A stretch of DNA of 64,000 bases from Bacillus sp. SORGH_AS_0510 (GCF_030818775.1 NZ_JAUTAU010000001.1:4662001-4726000), one strand, 5' to 3'; positions 18,987 through 27,957 are shown, counted from the first letter of the stretch. The notes: generated by a model from the letters alone, not told the origin. Numbers and translations: made by a program.

Positions 18987-20234
18987 ATGCTAAAAGCTAG
19001 GCTGTATGACATATCCATCTTTCTTATTGCCCTTGCCATAGCAATTAGCTCCAAACATTTATTAATACCTACTTCAGCGTTTTTTAAGGCATTAATTTTG
19101 TTTTGGGTATTCTCCAGTCTGTATTATCACCTTAGAGTTTTTTCAAAAAACGGCAACACTAATTTTGAATATGGTATTAGCTACTGCTTTTCCTTTGTTC
19201 TGGTTTTTGGTCCTTTTGGCTTATTTATATTTGAAACGTTCTATCGCTTTACCGTGTACGCTTATAGAAAGTGGACAAAGACCGCTGACCCCAGTGAGTT
19301 TACAGACACTTTATATAATATTGGTGCCTTTGTCATCACTAACTCAGTAGCCTACTTCTTGTACCTGCAACTAAATTCTAGCTTTGATAAAATTCCCTAT
19401 GGTTTTTGGATTTTGATGTTTTTGCTGACATGTATCGCCTCCCTTCTTTCCGGCACTTTCTTAGTGACTGCTTTTTACATAATGGGTGACCTTAAAACCC
19501 TTAAAGAAGGTGTAGACTTTATTTTTAAAAGCAGAAGTTTGCTTGATTATGGGAAAGTAGCCATCACCAACGGATTGCTTTTCTTGTTTTTAATAGATAG
19601 GGAATGGGATATGTTGATTAGTTTATTTATTTTAAACTACGTAGTAAGCCGTTCCTTTTTCTCGAAGGCTCAAAGCGCCCAACATAAGTTGGAAAGGGAC
19701 AAGTTCGAGCAAATGGCCTATACAGACTTCCTGACGGGCGTGTATAACCGGACATTTATGGATAAAAAAATGGCTGAGCTTAATCAAACGGAAGAACAAA
19801 TTGGTATTGTCGTATGTGACATCGATAAATTTAAACGAATCAATGACAACTACAATCACGCAGTAGGCGATAAAGTTATTCAGCACTTTGCCTCTACGCT
19901 AAAAAGCTATCTTGATGAAGACGATTATTTGTTCCGAAGTGGTGGAGAGGAATTTACTCTTTGTCTTAGAAAGAGAGACTATGATCAAACACGGAATCTG
20001 GTGAATGAGATTCTGAAAGGCGTTGAAAATAACGCAGTAAATGTGGAATATCAGGGTGAACACGTCTCCATATCCTACACTGCTTCATTTGGCCTTTATT
20101 ACTACAAGGTAAACGATCAAATTTCTATAGAAAAAGCCTATATCATGGCTGACCAGCTGTTGTTCCGCTCCAAGGATTTAGGAAAGAACAGAGCTTCTAT
20201 GGTTAACGCTCTTTCAAAAACAGCAGTCGTATAA
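18987..20234 (+). CDS. Membrane diguanylate cyclase (GGDEF)
   Basis: A 415-aa enzyme making cyclic di-GMP from two GTP. The N-terminal half has about six or seven membrane segments. The GGDEF domain begins at YTDFLTGVYNRTFMD, has the metal site VVCDIDKFKRIND and the active-site loop RSGGEEF (GGEEF variant, expected active). No EAL domain is present. The start is ATG 18987, preceded by a purine-rich GGAAAGGAAA, instead of the longer frame from 18906. A terminator follows at 20253. Confidence 0.92.
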   Translation: MLKARLYDISIFLIALAIAISSKHLLIPTSAFFKALILFWVFSSLYYHLRVFSKNGNTNFEYGISYCFSFVLVFGPFGLFIFETFYRFTVYAYRKWTKTADPSEFTDTLYNIGAFVITNSVAYFLYLQLNSSFDKIPYGFWILMFLLTCIASLLSGTFLVTAFYIMGDLKTLKEGVDFIFKSRSLLDYGKVAITNGLLFLFLIDREWDMLISLFILNYVVSRSFFSKAQSAQHKLERDKFEQMAYTDFLTGVYNRTFMDKKMAELNQTEEQIGIVVCDIDKFKRINDNYNHAVGDKVIQHFASTLKSYLDEDDYLFRSGGEEFTLCLRKRDYDQTRNLVNEILKGVENNAVNVEYQGEHVSISYTASFGLYYYKVNDQISIEKAYIMADQLLFRSKDLGKNRASMVNALSKTAVV

Positions 20235-20252
20235 CTACTTGTGAACCCAATA

Positions 20253-20284
20253 AAAAAGAAGCGGTAATTGTCGCTTCTTTTTAT
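20253..20284 (+). terminator. Rho-independent terminator
   Basis: AAAAAGAAGCG...CGCTTCTTTTT, an 11-bp stem with a T tail, 18 bp after the diguanylate cyclase stop. Confidence 0.85.
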
Positions 20285-20471
20285 TTTGGCGTTAAATTTC
20301 CTATCCAACCCAATTTGTTGACCGCAGTTGCTCTAGCTTCTGACTATCTCTCTTCTTTTTATACCAACTCTGTCGGAAGTTGACCTACCTTGCAAAACAG
20401 AAACAAAAATATTAGATAACAACAAAGCTTACACAAAAAGCATTTTTTATTAATTCCTATTCCATCAAAAT

Positions 20472-20523
20472 AGGGGTCAGGCACCACGCATGGACAACTG
20501 TCCTCAAGTGGTGCCTGACACCC
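20472..20523. repeat. Palindromic element B
   Basis: GGGTCAGGCACCAC...GGACAACTGTCC...GTGGTGCCTGACACCC: outer arms plus the inner GGACA/TGTCC palindrome. It lies just 3' of bioY. Confidence 0.8.
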
Positions 20524-20532
20524 AAATCCGAT

Positions 20533-21126
20533 TTATGATGCACGTTTTAGATGTTTGAATTGTCCTTTTGATAGGACTGTCGTTTCGAGACGGTAAGCCA
20601 TCATGGCTGCTAGGACGGATAAGATGATATCTTTTGGCAGTGGAGCAAGCATCCAGAACCAAGCCATTTTGTACGTGAAACCTTCTGGTGCTGCTGCCCA
20701 GAGTTTATATGCAAAGTACATCCAGTTTGTTCCGAACACATAGTTTACTGTCATTCCAATTAATGCGGCAATAATAAAAGTTACCAGCCCTTTTTTCTTC
20801 TCTACGATTTTTCCAATAATAAAAGCAGTAAGAATATAAGAAAGAATAAAGCCAAAAGTAGGTTTAATAATGATGGCAAATCCTCCAGAAAAATCAGCAA
20901 AAACCGGAACTCCTACCAATCCTACTAACATATAAACAAACATCGCAATTGAACCTAAACGGCTGCCCAGGATTGCCCCTGCTAAAATAGCAAAAAAGGT
21001 TTGTAGTGTAATCGGTACACCACCTACATGTAAAAATGGAGCAATGGTACTGATATTTGCACCAATCGCCATGAGTGCCACAAACATGGCAGATAGTGTT
21101 AAATCAAGTGCTCTTAGATTTTTCAT
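20533..21126 (-). CDS. bioY: Biotin transporter substrate-binding component BioY
   Basis: A 197-aa ECF-type S component for biotin with about six membrane segments. Motifs typical of BioY include GGVPITLQTFFAILAGA near residue 40, LGSIAMFVYMLVGLVGVPVF and GGFAIIIKPTFGFILSY. The start is ATG 21126 with GGGAGAG upstream; a longer reading frame to 21219 runs through the operator and is rejected. It presumably couples to a shared EcfA/EcfT module encoded elsewhere. A BirA operator overlaps its promoter. Confidence 0.95.
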   Translation of the reverse strand: MKNLRALDLTLSAMFVALMAIGANISTIAPFLHVGGVPITLQTFFAILAGAILGSRLGSIAMFVYMLVGLVGVPVFADFSGGFAIIIKPTFGFILSYILTAFIIGKIVEKKKGLVTFIIAALIGMTVNYVFGTNWMYFAYKLWAAAPEGFTYKMAWFWMLAPLPKDIILSVLAAMMAYRLETTVLSKGQFKHLKRAS

Positions 21127-21188
21127 AACTTTCTCTCCCACCCTACAATTTAAATGTCTAAATTTAAAATAAATGGTAAGGTTACCTA

Positions 21189-21219
21189 TTGTCAACCAAA
21201 ATATAAAATTGGTTAACAA
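21189..21219 (-). promoter_or_regulatory. BirA operator overlapping bioY promoter
   Basis: TTGTCAACC, 13 bp, GGTTAACAA is a near-perfect inverted repeat of the Firmicutes BirA box. On the minus strand its distal part contains a -35 TTGACA (complement of 21190-21195), with a TTATTT-like -10 about 17 bp further on. Binding would block transcription when biotin is plentiful. Confidence 0.85.
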
Positions 21220-21365
21220 AAAAATTCAAGTTAACATCACACTACACATTTCTAAACTTTTCAAATCTCCTATTCTAAAAAAGAGAAACATTTATTCGAG
21301 TATACAGTTTTTGGAATAACCATTTTTTATTCTATTTGAACTATATTAAATTTTCAAAAAATATT

Positions 21366-21394
21366 TTGACAAATGATATATTTAAAGGTATATT
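21366..21394 (+). promoter_or_regulatory. SigA-type promoter of the NSS transporter operon
   Basis: TTGACA (21366-21371), a 17-bp spacer and TATATT (21389-21394) lie about 63 bp before the ATG of the sodium-dependent transporter gene. Confidence 0.7.
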
Positions 21395-21456
21395 AAGATA
21401 ACGAAATAATTATCTGAATTTTATAAAAGCAATATTTACATAGGGGGTAACATCAG

Positions 21457-22962
21457 ATGGAAAAACGTCAGCAGTGGGGGTCAAGATACGGATTTATTAT
21501 GGCAGCCGTTGGCTCGGCAGTAGGTCTAGGGAACATTTGGAGATTCCCAGCCGTTGCCTATGAAAATGGAGGAGGCGCCTTCTTCCTACCTTATCTATTT
21601 GCAATTTTAACAGCAGGGATTCCTATCTTAATTTTAGAATTCACCATCGGCCAAAAATATAGAGGATCATCACCATTGTCATTGCTCCGCATTAACAAAA
21701 AAGCAGAATGGCTTGGTTGGTGGCAAGTGTTAATCGCCTTTGTCATCTGTACTTATTATTCTGTCATCATTGCATGGGCTATTAAATACACAATCTATTC
21801 ATTTGGTACACAGTGGGGGTCTGACCCTGGAAAGTTCTTATTCGGACATGTGTTACAGCTATCTGATAAACCAGGACAAATTGGCGGATTAGTTTCCGGC
21901 ATCGTCACTCCATTACTTTTTGTATGGGCAATCACATTATTTGTCCTCTATCGTGGAGTTTCTAAGGGAATTGAAAAACTTAATAAGATTTTCCTTCCAA
22001 CGCTTGTAGTAATGTTCTTAGTTATTGTTGTTCGTGCTTTAACTCTAGATGGTGCAGCGAGTGGATTAAATGCCTTTTTCAAACCAAATTGGGATATGAT
22101 TTTAAACGGAAAAGTATGGATTGCCGCTTACGGGCAAATCTTCTTCTCCCTATCTATTGGATTCGCCATCATGATCACGTATTCTAGCTATCTACCAAAA
22201 AAATCCGATATTAATAACAACGCGTTCATCACAGCTTTTGCTAACTCTGGATTTGAATTATTAGCTGGTATTGGAGTGTTTGCTGCTCTAGGATTCATGG
22301 CAAAACAACAGGGAGTACCCATTGATGAAGTAGTTAGCAGTGGAATTGGACTAGCTTTCGTTGTTTTCCCAAGCATCATCAACGAATTCCCTGGTTTAAA
22401 TGGATTATTCGGCGTATTGTTCTTCCTATCATTAGTTTTTGCAGGAATGACGTCACTTATTTCAATCGTAGAAACGTTTGTAGCCGCTATTCAGGATAAG
22501 TTCAATGTATCACGTACAAAAGCAGTCTTAACTGGCGGTCTTGCAGCAACTGTTATCTCATTATTATTTGCAACACACGGCGGATTGTATCTACTAGATG
22601 TTGTTGATTATTTCATTAACAACTTTGGAATTGTATTCGCTGGACTTATTGAAGTTATTTTAATCGCCTGGGTCTTCAAGGGATTAAAAGGATTACAAAC
22701 CCATACAAATGCCATCTCTGATCTACGTGTAGGTGCATGGTGGAAAATCTGTCTCGGTGCTGTTACTCCACTGGTTCTTGGCTATATGATGTTTGATAAT
22801 ATTCGTCAAAACCTAAAGGAAAACTACGAAAAATATCCGACTGAACTAATTATGTATGCAGGGGTGTTAGTAGTAGCTGTAACAATCCTGGTGGCAGTTC
22901 TATTATCCATTAAAGGATGGAAAGCTTCTGCTAATCCAGACGAAAATAGGGAGGTTGCTTAA
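21457..22962 (+). CDS. Sodium-dependent amino acid transporter, NSS/SNF family
   Basis: A 501-aa LeuT-fold symporter with twelve membrane segments. The N-terminal signature GFIMAAVGSAVGLGNIWRFP is characteristic, as is the unwound TM1 Na+ site. AGGGGG precedes the ATG. A 36-codon gene resembling MetS starts immediately at 22963, so the pair resembles the MetPS methionine/alanine importer known from Corynebacterium. The substrate is therefore probably methionine/alanine or similar, by analogy. Confidence 0.94.
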   Translation: MEKRQQWGSRYGFIMAAVGSAVGLGNIWRFPAVAYENGGGAFFLPYLFAILTAGIPILILEFTIGQKYRGSSPLSLLRINKKAEWLGWWQVLIAFVICTYYSVIIAWAIKYTIYSFGTQWGSDPGKFLFGHVLQLSDKPGQIGGLVSGIVTPLLFVWAITLFVLYRGVSKGIEKLNKIFLPTLVVMFLVIVVRALTLDGAASGLNAFFKPNWDMILNGKVWIAAYGQIFFSLSIGFAIMITYSSYLPKKSDINNNAFITAFANSGFELLAGIGVFAALGFMAKQQGVPIDEVVSSGIGLAFVVFPSIINEFPGLNGLFGVLFFLSLVFAGMTSLISIVETFVAAIQDKFNVSRTKAVLTGGLAATVISLLFATHGGLYLLDVVDYFINNFGIVFAGLIEVILIAWVFKGLKGLQTHTNAISDLRVGAWWKICLGAVTPLVLGYMMFDNIRQNLKENYEKYPTELIMYAGVLVVAVTILVAVLLSIKGWKASANPDENREVA

Positions 22963-23073
22963 ATGTCAGGAAGCGCACTAACGATGATGATTGTAGGGAT
23001 AGTTATCCTGTGGGGCGGCCTTGCAGCCAGCATCCTGAACGTTGTCAGAGTATCAAAAAAATCAAAAGCCTAA
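22963..23073 (+). CDS. Small membrane subunit, MetS-like
   Basis: A 36-aa single-helix protein (starts MSGSALTMMIVGIVILWGG, ends in KKSKA) matching the layout of the methionine/alanine importer small subunit family: a short N-terminus, one hydrophobic helix, a glycine pair and a basic tail. It begins immediately after the transporter stop, with GGGAGG inside the end of the transporter gene, so the two are co-translated. A terminator follows within 10 bp. Confidence 0.85.
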   Translation: MSGSALTMMIVGIVILWGGLAASILNVVRVSKKSKA

Positions 23074-23080
23074 TACAACC

Positions 23081-23117
23081 AAAAGGATTGAGCAGGTTCG
23101 CCGCTCAATCCTTTTTT
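23081..23117 (+). terminator. Rho-independent terminator
   Basis: AAAAGGATTGAGC...GCTCAATCCTTTTTT, a 13-bp perfect stem with a T tail, after the MetS-like gene. Confidence 0.9.
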
Positions 23118-23129
23118 CATGCAACTGGC

Positions 23130-23294
23130 TTAATATTTTTTCGGACGGCAGTATTTACAGACTTTGATGGTTTGGTTTGTTTCTGTCTTCTGTGTGTAAA
23201 GAAGCTTTACTCCTGTTCGCCCACAAAATGGGCATGTCCCACGACCGTTCGAAGGCAAGTAGCTAATTGTTTTTCCTCTATTCCTCTTTGCCAT
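23130..23294 (-). CDS. Small zinc-ribbon protein, unrecognised
   Basis: A 54-aa basic protein with two Cys knuckles, CPFC at residues 21-24 and CKYC at 46-49, suggesting one structural zinc; the N-terminus is MAKRNRGKTISYLPSNGRG. The ATG at 23294 is preferred over in-frame ATGs at 23300 and 23303 because AAGGATGA lies 8 bases ahead of it. I do not recognise the family; RNA or ribosome association is possible from its charge but is not shown. It is convergent with the MetS-like gene. Confidence 0.7.
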   Translation of the reverse strand: MAKRNRGKTISYLPSNGRGTCPFCGRTGVKLLYTQKTETNQTIKVCKYCRPKKY

Positions 23295-23402
23295 ATCCAT
23301 CATCCTTATCTATAAAACTCTTGTTTCTTTATCTAATGATGGACTGGCACAAAGATTGATAGGCATATAATGGTTTTTTTGAAAAACTTTTTGTTCTTAT
23401 TT

Positions 23403-23813
23403 TCACTTTCCCTTTGCATTGGCAAAATGCCCACCCGTTAATAAAGAGTCATTATTTAACAGATTACGGACCTCCACGGGAACAGCTACCTTCTTTCTTG
23501 TTTGGCGATTAATCGTTGTTAAAATAACTTCTGCAACTACCATTCGCTCCTGTTGATCATTCATAAGGGTTTGCCTTAGTGTAAAACTTGTATTTCCTAT
23601 CTTCTCAAGCTCAGTCCGAAGGAGTAAGTAATCCTTATTAAACACTTCTTTCTTATAATCCACCTCAATATGTACAACCACAGCTTCTACGCTGAGTGAA
23701 ACACAATAACTATACCACCACTTGCGCCCCTCATCTAAATACTCGAACAACTTTACATTACTGACGTGCCCCAGATTTGATTCTGCCACAATGAATAGTT
23801 CTGAATAAGCCAA
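23403..23813 (-). CDS. Acyl-CoA thioesterase family protein (4HBT hotdog fold)
   Basis: A 136-aa hotdog-fold protein. The FadM/YbgC-like N-terminal pattern SNLGHVSNVKLFEYLDEGRK replaces the usual D-x-x-GHVNN, having Ser-Asn in place of Asp; VDYKKEVFNKDYL and a central beta-strand pattern follow. It is probably a cytosolic thioesterase, substrate unknown, and the changed catalytic-loop residue makes activity uncertain. The start is TTG 23813 with GGGGGA about 12 bases upstream. Confidence 0.75.
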   Translation of the reverse strand: MAYSELFIVAESNLGHVSNVKLFEYLDEGRKWWYSYCVSLSVEAVVVHIEVDYKKEVFNKDYLLLRTELEKIGNTSFTLRQTLMNDQQERMVVAEVILTTINRQTRKKVAVPVEVRNLLNNDSLLTGGHFANAKGK

Positions 23814-24007
23814 GCCTCCATCCCCCTGTATTCTAAATTTAATAAAAACTCTTTTACATACATTCGATGCTTAATCGAAGGATACCTGCCCACCCTTTTC
23901 TTAATCCCTCGCTAAAACTGGCACGACAACTAACCCCTTTCCATAAGATAGAAATAAGAGTTGAGTCTAAACTTTTCAAACGGAAAGGAAAGATGTGGTG
24001 CTTTTAT

Positions 24008-24544
24008 ATGAAAAAAAATTCAGTTCAACACCTGTCATTTCGAAACCTCCAAGAGAACGAAATGACATTTGACCAGGTCTTTGAACGGATTGTTACTTTT
24101 ATGAAGTTGGATCCTAACGGAAACTACCGCCTGATGGTAGGAACGGATTCACAGGTCCACAAATCAAATACGGTTTTTATCACTGGAGTTGTGATACAGA
24201 ATGAGGGCAAAGGTGTATGGGCATGTATCAGGAAAATCATTGTTCCAAGGAAAATGACCCATTTACATGAACGTATCTCTCTAGAACTATCTTTAACAGA
24301 AGAAATCGTTTCACTGTTCACGGAAGAAAGAAAAAATGAACTGATTTCTATCGTACTTCCCCATTTATACCATGGGGCTACTTTTACCATGGAGGGCCAT
24401 ATCGATATAGGAGCAGGTAAGCGAAATAAAACAAGTGAATTTGTTCGAGAAATGGTCACCCGAATAGAATCCATGGGAGTAGAACCTAAAATCAAACCAG
24501 ATGCCTTCGTTGCTTCCAGTTACGCAAACCGTTATACAAAATAA
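24008..24544 (+). CDS. ykuK: YkuK family protein (RNase H-like, DUF458)
   Basis: A 178-aa protein with the YkuK core: YRLMVGTDSQVHKSNTVFIT near residue 40 carries an RNase H-like first strand and Asp, EISLELSLTEEIVSLF-like helices follow, and the C-terminal block is HIDIGAGKRNKTSEFV. The biochemical role is not established. ATG 24008 gives the normal family length; the frame is open upstream to 23867, and an ATG at 23993 next to GGAAAGGAAAG is an alternative. Confidence 0.88.
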   Translation: MKKNSVQHLSFRNLQENEMTFDQVFERIVTFMKLDPNGNYRLMVGTDSQVHKSNTVFITGVVIQNEGKGVWACIRKIIVPRKMTHLHERISLELSLTEEIVSLFTEERKNELISIVLPHLYHGATFTMEGHIDIGAGKRNKTSEFVREMVTRIESMGVEPKIKPDAFVASSYANRYTK

Positions 24545-24597
24545 AGGTGTCAGGCACCACCTATGGACATTTATCCACGAGCGGTGCCTGACACCTA
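24543..24597. repeat. Palindromic element B between convergent genes
   Basis: AAAGGTGTCAGGCACCAC...GGACATTTATCC...GCGGTGCCTGACACCT. It begins at the ykuK stop codon and ends about 10 bp from the stop of the PAS kinase gene, so it probably terminates both. Confidence 0.85.
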
Positions 24598-24607
24598 AAT
24601 ATAACAC

Positions 24608-26110
24608 CTAAATATAGTTAAGTTGAACCTTTACAGTTGTCCCTTTGCCTGTTTCGCTTTCAATCTTCATCATGCCATTATGTTCCTGAATGATTTTGTT
24701 GCTCACCGTTAGGCCAAGACCAATTCCCTTGTCCTTTGTCGTATAAAACGGTGTACCTAAATAGCCCATCAGGTTTGTATCAATCCCAACACCTTCATCA
24801 GCAAAACTAATCTCTACGATTTTGTCCGGCAGCTTTTGGACATTAACATGGACATTTCCTCCATTAGGCATGGACTCAATGGCATTCTTGAGAAAATTCA
24901 CAAACACTTGCTTCAATTGGTTTGGACTACATAGCAACTCAATATCATTTGCTTGTTTATAGTCATGGTTGATGATTTGAACATTATGTAATAATGCCTG
25001 GGGATGAAGAATATTCACCGTGCTATCTAAAATTGAATGTAAGCTCACCCGCTCGAATAGAATGGCTTGTGGTTTCGCGAGTGACATAAACTCATTAACA
25101 ATCATATCAATCCGGTCCAGCTCATTCATGATAATGGATAAATAATTGTCCTGTTTTTCTCTATCGGGCGTACTCTTTAATAGCTTAGAGAACCCTTTTA
25201 AGGAGGTTAATGGATTACGAATTTCATGCGCGACTCCCGCTGCTAATTGCCCGATGATGGAAAGACGGTCTAGGTTCCTTAATGCATCGTCATTTTTCAC
25301 CCTGTCCGTCACATCTCTTCCCACTGTTACATAGCACTCTAGTTCATTATTCTCATTAAAAATAGGTGAAATCGTAGTTTCTGAATCTATTACTTTGTTA
25401 TCTCCTGTTTTTAACTTGATTTGCAGTAGCTGTGCCTCTCCTGTTTCAGCCAGCTTTTGATAAACTTGTTCAAAACGCTCTCTTTCTTCTGGCAGTATGA
25501 GGTCATAAGCATCTTGTCCTATTAAATCCTCGGGTTTCATACCCACCCCTTTTTCATGGGAGGGACTAGCATAGATAATATTTTTATCTTTAGAATAAAG
25601 CTTAATCATATCCGTAGTATTTTCCGTAATTAATCGATATAATTCACGAGTTCTTTTTAATTCTCGTTCCGTATTTATATGCTCCGTTATATCACGGTAA
25701 GTCGCAATGACAGCGAAAATTTCCCCATCTATATTGCGAAAAGGAGAATAAGATACCGCTATATCTAGTATGCGGCCATCTTTGTGGTAGCGCTGTGTTA
25801 CAATATCATGGAAAAACTCGCCTTGTTTAACCGCGCTTATGATCCCACTCACTCCGTCAGGATTAGGAAACTCTTCAAATGTACGTCCGAGGATTTCTTC
25901 CTCTGTATATCCAAAAATCTTCGTATACATGCCATTAATACGTATAAACCGATTGTCCATATCAACGATACAAATTCCATCAGCCGTACAATTTAAAAAA
26001 AGATCGATTAATTCATCGGGATTATAGATAACAGACTTATTCTCTTTTCCAAAAATAGGGAAATTCTCGATCACAAATATCTCTCCAAACACATTAATCT
26101 CTACTTCCAT
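24608..26110 (-). CDS. Orphan PAS-domain sensor histidine kinase (KinA/KinE-like)
   Basis: A 500-aa kinase without membrane segments. Two PAS domains (about 30-145, LNCTADGICIVDM; and 155-270, ITENTTDMIKLYS) are followed by HisKA with the acceptor His in AAGVAHEIRNPLTSLKGF near 295 and a HATPase with NAIESM and GIGLGLTVSNKI. No partner regulator is adjacent. The architecture matches sporulation-type kinases that feed Spo0F; this is an inference. ATG 26110 has no clear ribosome site. Confidence 0.88.
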   Translation of the reverse strand: MEVEINVFGEIFVIENFPIFGKENKSVIYNPDELIDLFLNCTADGICIVDMDNRFIRINGMYTKIFGYTEEEILGRTFEEFPNPDGVSGIISAVKQGEFFHDIVTQRYHKDGRILDIAVSYSPFRNIDGEIFAVIATYRDITEHINTERELKRTRELYRLITENTTDMIKLYSKDKNIIYASPSHEKGVGMKPEDLIGQDAYDLILPEERERFEQVYQKLAETGEAQLLQIKLKTGDNKVIDSETTISPIFNENNELECYVTVGRDVTDRVKNDDALRNLDRLSIIGQLAAGVAHEIRNPLTSLKGFSKLLKSTPDREKQDNYLSIIMNELDRIDMIVNEFMSLAKPQAILFERVSLHSILDSTVNILHPQALLHNVQIINHDYKQANDIELLCSPNQLKQVFVNFLKNAIESMPNGGNVHVNVQKLPDKIVEISFADEGVGIDTNLMGYLGTPFYTTKDKGIGLGLTVSNKIIQEHNGMMKIESETGKGTTVKVQLNYI

Positions 26111-26206
26111 TTTACAGAACTTTACGACAAATAAAAGAAGTATTTTTTGGTGTCATTTTGGACTTCCCCTCTAACATAAATTGGAAATTAAGGAGGGGGG
26201 GGTTTA

Positions 26207-26692
26207 GTGAAAAAAGGACTATTGATTTTCGTTTTATTACCATTTCTCTTTTTATTGTCAGGATGTGGCAGTGATCCTGTCCATGATGATTTGCTTAATT
26301 ATGTGAATAAAGAAATGAAAAAAGCAGGTAAATTGGAAAGTGCAGCTGTTTCTGCTTATGAAGGGGTATCTGGTGCGAATTATACTGATGACCAAACGAT
26401 GTACGATGCATTAACCAATGACGTTATACCAAATTATAATGAATTTATTAAGGAGCTAGATTCGGTTACTGTTGAAACAGATGAACTGCAAAAAATTCAT
26501 GAGATTTACATTGAGGGTGCTGACATACAATTTAAAGCTTTCACTATTATTAAACAGGCTTTAGAGGAACAGGATCCAAACCTGATTCAAGAAGCGAACG
26601 ATATGCTCGCAGATGCAAGAAAGCATATTCGTGATTATCAGAATAAGCTTGATAAACTCGCAAAAGAACATGATGTGAAAATTGAAAGGTAA
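26207..26692 (+). CDS. Small lipoprotein, helical
   Basis: A 161-aa lipoprotein whose signal peptide ends in LFLLSGC (lipobox, Cys20). The mature part is almost entirely helical and charged (EEQDPNLIQEANDMLADARK), with no catalytic motif. GTG start, 6 bases after a very strong AGGAGG within a run of eight G. Family and role are not recognised. It is monocistronic with its own terminator. Confidence 0.8.
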   Translation: MKKGLLIFVLLPFLFLLSGCGSDPVHDDLLNYVNKEMKKAGKLESAAVSAYEGVSGANYTDDQTMYDALTNDVIPNYNEFIKELDSVTVETDELQKIHEIYIEGADIQFKAFTIIKQALEEQDPNLIQEANDMLADARKHIRDYQNKLDKLAKEHDVKIER

Positions 26693-26705
26693 TTAAGAAG
26701 AAAAA

Positions 26706-26745
26706 GGGCCAGTTCTCCAACCATCTGGAGAACTGGCCCTATATT
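26706..26745 (+). terminator. Strong Rho-independent terminator
   Basis: GGGCCAGTTCTCCA...TGGAGAACTGGCCC, a 14-bp perfect stem with A- and T-rich flanks, between the lipoprotein gene and the convergent DUF418 gene. Confidence 0.9.
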
Positions 26746-26767
26746 TATTTAACCCAATCACTTCAAG

Positions 26768-27790
26768 CTAAGCAGTATTACTGTTTTTTCTGATTGGGAG
26801 GCGTTCAAAGTAGGTGGCCATTCTCCACAGCCATTCCAATGGGCCGAACCTGAAGAATTTTAACCAAATGGTGCTAATAACTAACTGAACTGTTAATATT
26901 GTTAAACAAAGGTACAGGGAATGGATATACGTTAGCTGGTGGAACAAATGTAACACACTTCCTGCAAGCAACATAAATACAGTTTGTAAAATATAGTTTG
27001 TCAACGCCATCCGACCTAGGTTTTTAAATGGAGCTAGGACTTTCCGAACTCTAGATGATTGTAACAGCAATACAATTATTCCCATATAAAAGGCAGACAC
27101 AATCGGTCCAATAGTGATCCCTATATTTATAAACTGTTGTATTTCAAGGGAATTCCTATAACTGACCTGCGTAACCACCGAGGGAGCCTGTTGGTTTTGA
27201 TACATAAGACCGACCACACTTAAAACAAACATGATTCCCGTAAAAACCGCAACCTTCTTCCATTCATGTTCGATCCTCTCAAACACTCGGTACTGCCCAG
27301 CTGCGACTCCTAGCAGCATAAGTGGAACAACCATAAAAATCTTGGCTGAAAAAAGACTTAAAGCGAACAGCATTACCAGACCAAATACAAGATTGATCCA
27401 CTTAGGTGCCCGATAGAAAGGTAATATAATGAAGCCGCTAATCGCATAAATGGTCAATGCTTCTCCTGGATGGAACCTTACATGAATCAATCCAAAAAGT
27501 AAAAGAACAATTATGCGCCGTAAAAACAAAACGGTGCCCTTTTTCCCTTTCGCCTCCGCTCGTGAAATAAAAATATAAAACCCGACACCAAATAAAAAAG
27601 TAAATATGGTATAGAAGCGCCCCTCAACAAACAAATAAAGGAATCTCCAGTATGATGCATCTATAGTGCCTAGTTCAGGGAGTCTAACCGACAACAACGG
27701 AATAATATTCACTAAAATAATCCCTAATAAAGCAAACCCCCGCAAATAATCGAGGACATCCAACCGTTTATTTAACTCTATCGAATTCAT
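26768..27790 (-). CDS. DUF418 family membrane protein (YeiB-like)
   Basis: A 340-aa integral membrane protein with about nine hydrophobic segments. Hallmarks: an N-terminal RLDVLDYLRGFALLGIILVN, FVEGRFYTIFTFLFGVGF near residue 60, and the C-terminal DUF418 block with LGRMALTNYILQT and GPLEWLWR. Related proteins are proposed acyltransferase-like membrane enzymes, but none is firmly characterised. Start ATG 27790 with GGAGGG upstream, instead of the earlier in-frame ATG at 27817. Confidence 0.88.
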   Translation of the reverse strand: MNSIELNKRLDVLDYLRGFALLGIILVNIIPLLSVRLPELGTIDASYWRFLYLFVEGRFYTIFTFLFGVGFYIFISRAEAKGKKGTVLFLRRIIVLLLFGLIHVRFHPGEALTIYAISGFIILPFYRAPKWINLVFGLVMLFALSLFSAKIFMVVPLMLLGVAAGQYRVFERIEHEWKKVAVFTGIMFVLSVVGLMYQNQQAPSVVTQVSYRNSLEIQQFINIGITIGPIVSAFYMGIIVLLLQSSRVRKVLAPFKNLGRMALTNYILQTVFMLLAGSVLHLFHQLTYIHSLYLCLTILTVQLVISTIWLKFFRFGPLEWLWRMATYFERLPIRKNSNTA

Positions 27791-27810
27791 CTTTCCCTCC
27801 AACCGTCCAC

Positions 27811-27848
27811 ACAACATGGACTTTGTCCACGAGCGGTGCCTGACACCT
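27811..27848. repeat. Partial palindromic element B
   Basis: The inner GGACTTTGTCC and one outer arm GCGGTGCCTGACACC are intact; the other arm is missing. It lies upstream of the DUF418 gene. Confidence 0.65.
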
Positions 27849-27928
27849 ATTATTCCATTTCTTTTTCCCCATAGGTTATGAACATAATTATAATTTAAAG
27901 CATAGTTTAATTGTATAAATGAAATGGA

Positions 27929-27957
27929 AAAAAGACCGTGGTCCCTTTACCACGGCC
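27929..27957 (-). terminator. Rho-independent terminator
   Basis: CCGTGGT...ACCACGG, followed on the minus strand by TCTTTTTT. It lies about 130 bp after the stop of the DUF2642-like gene and 12 bp after a possible 27-codon frame. Confidence 0.75.

Noticed and set aside
23010..23315. 101-aa plus-strand frame
   Set aside because: It covers the MetS-like gene end, its terminator, and the antisense of the zinc-ribbon gene; not coding-like.
24365..24607. 80-aa minus-strand frame starting MLYLGVRHRSW
   Set aside because: It reads through palindromic element B and antisense of ykuK. A very similar peptide (GVRHHGW...WCLTPF) arises from the element at 30349, showing it is repeat-derived.
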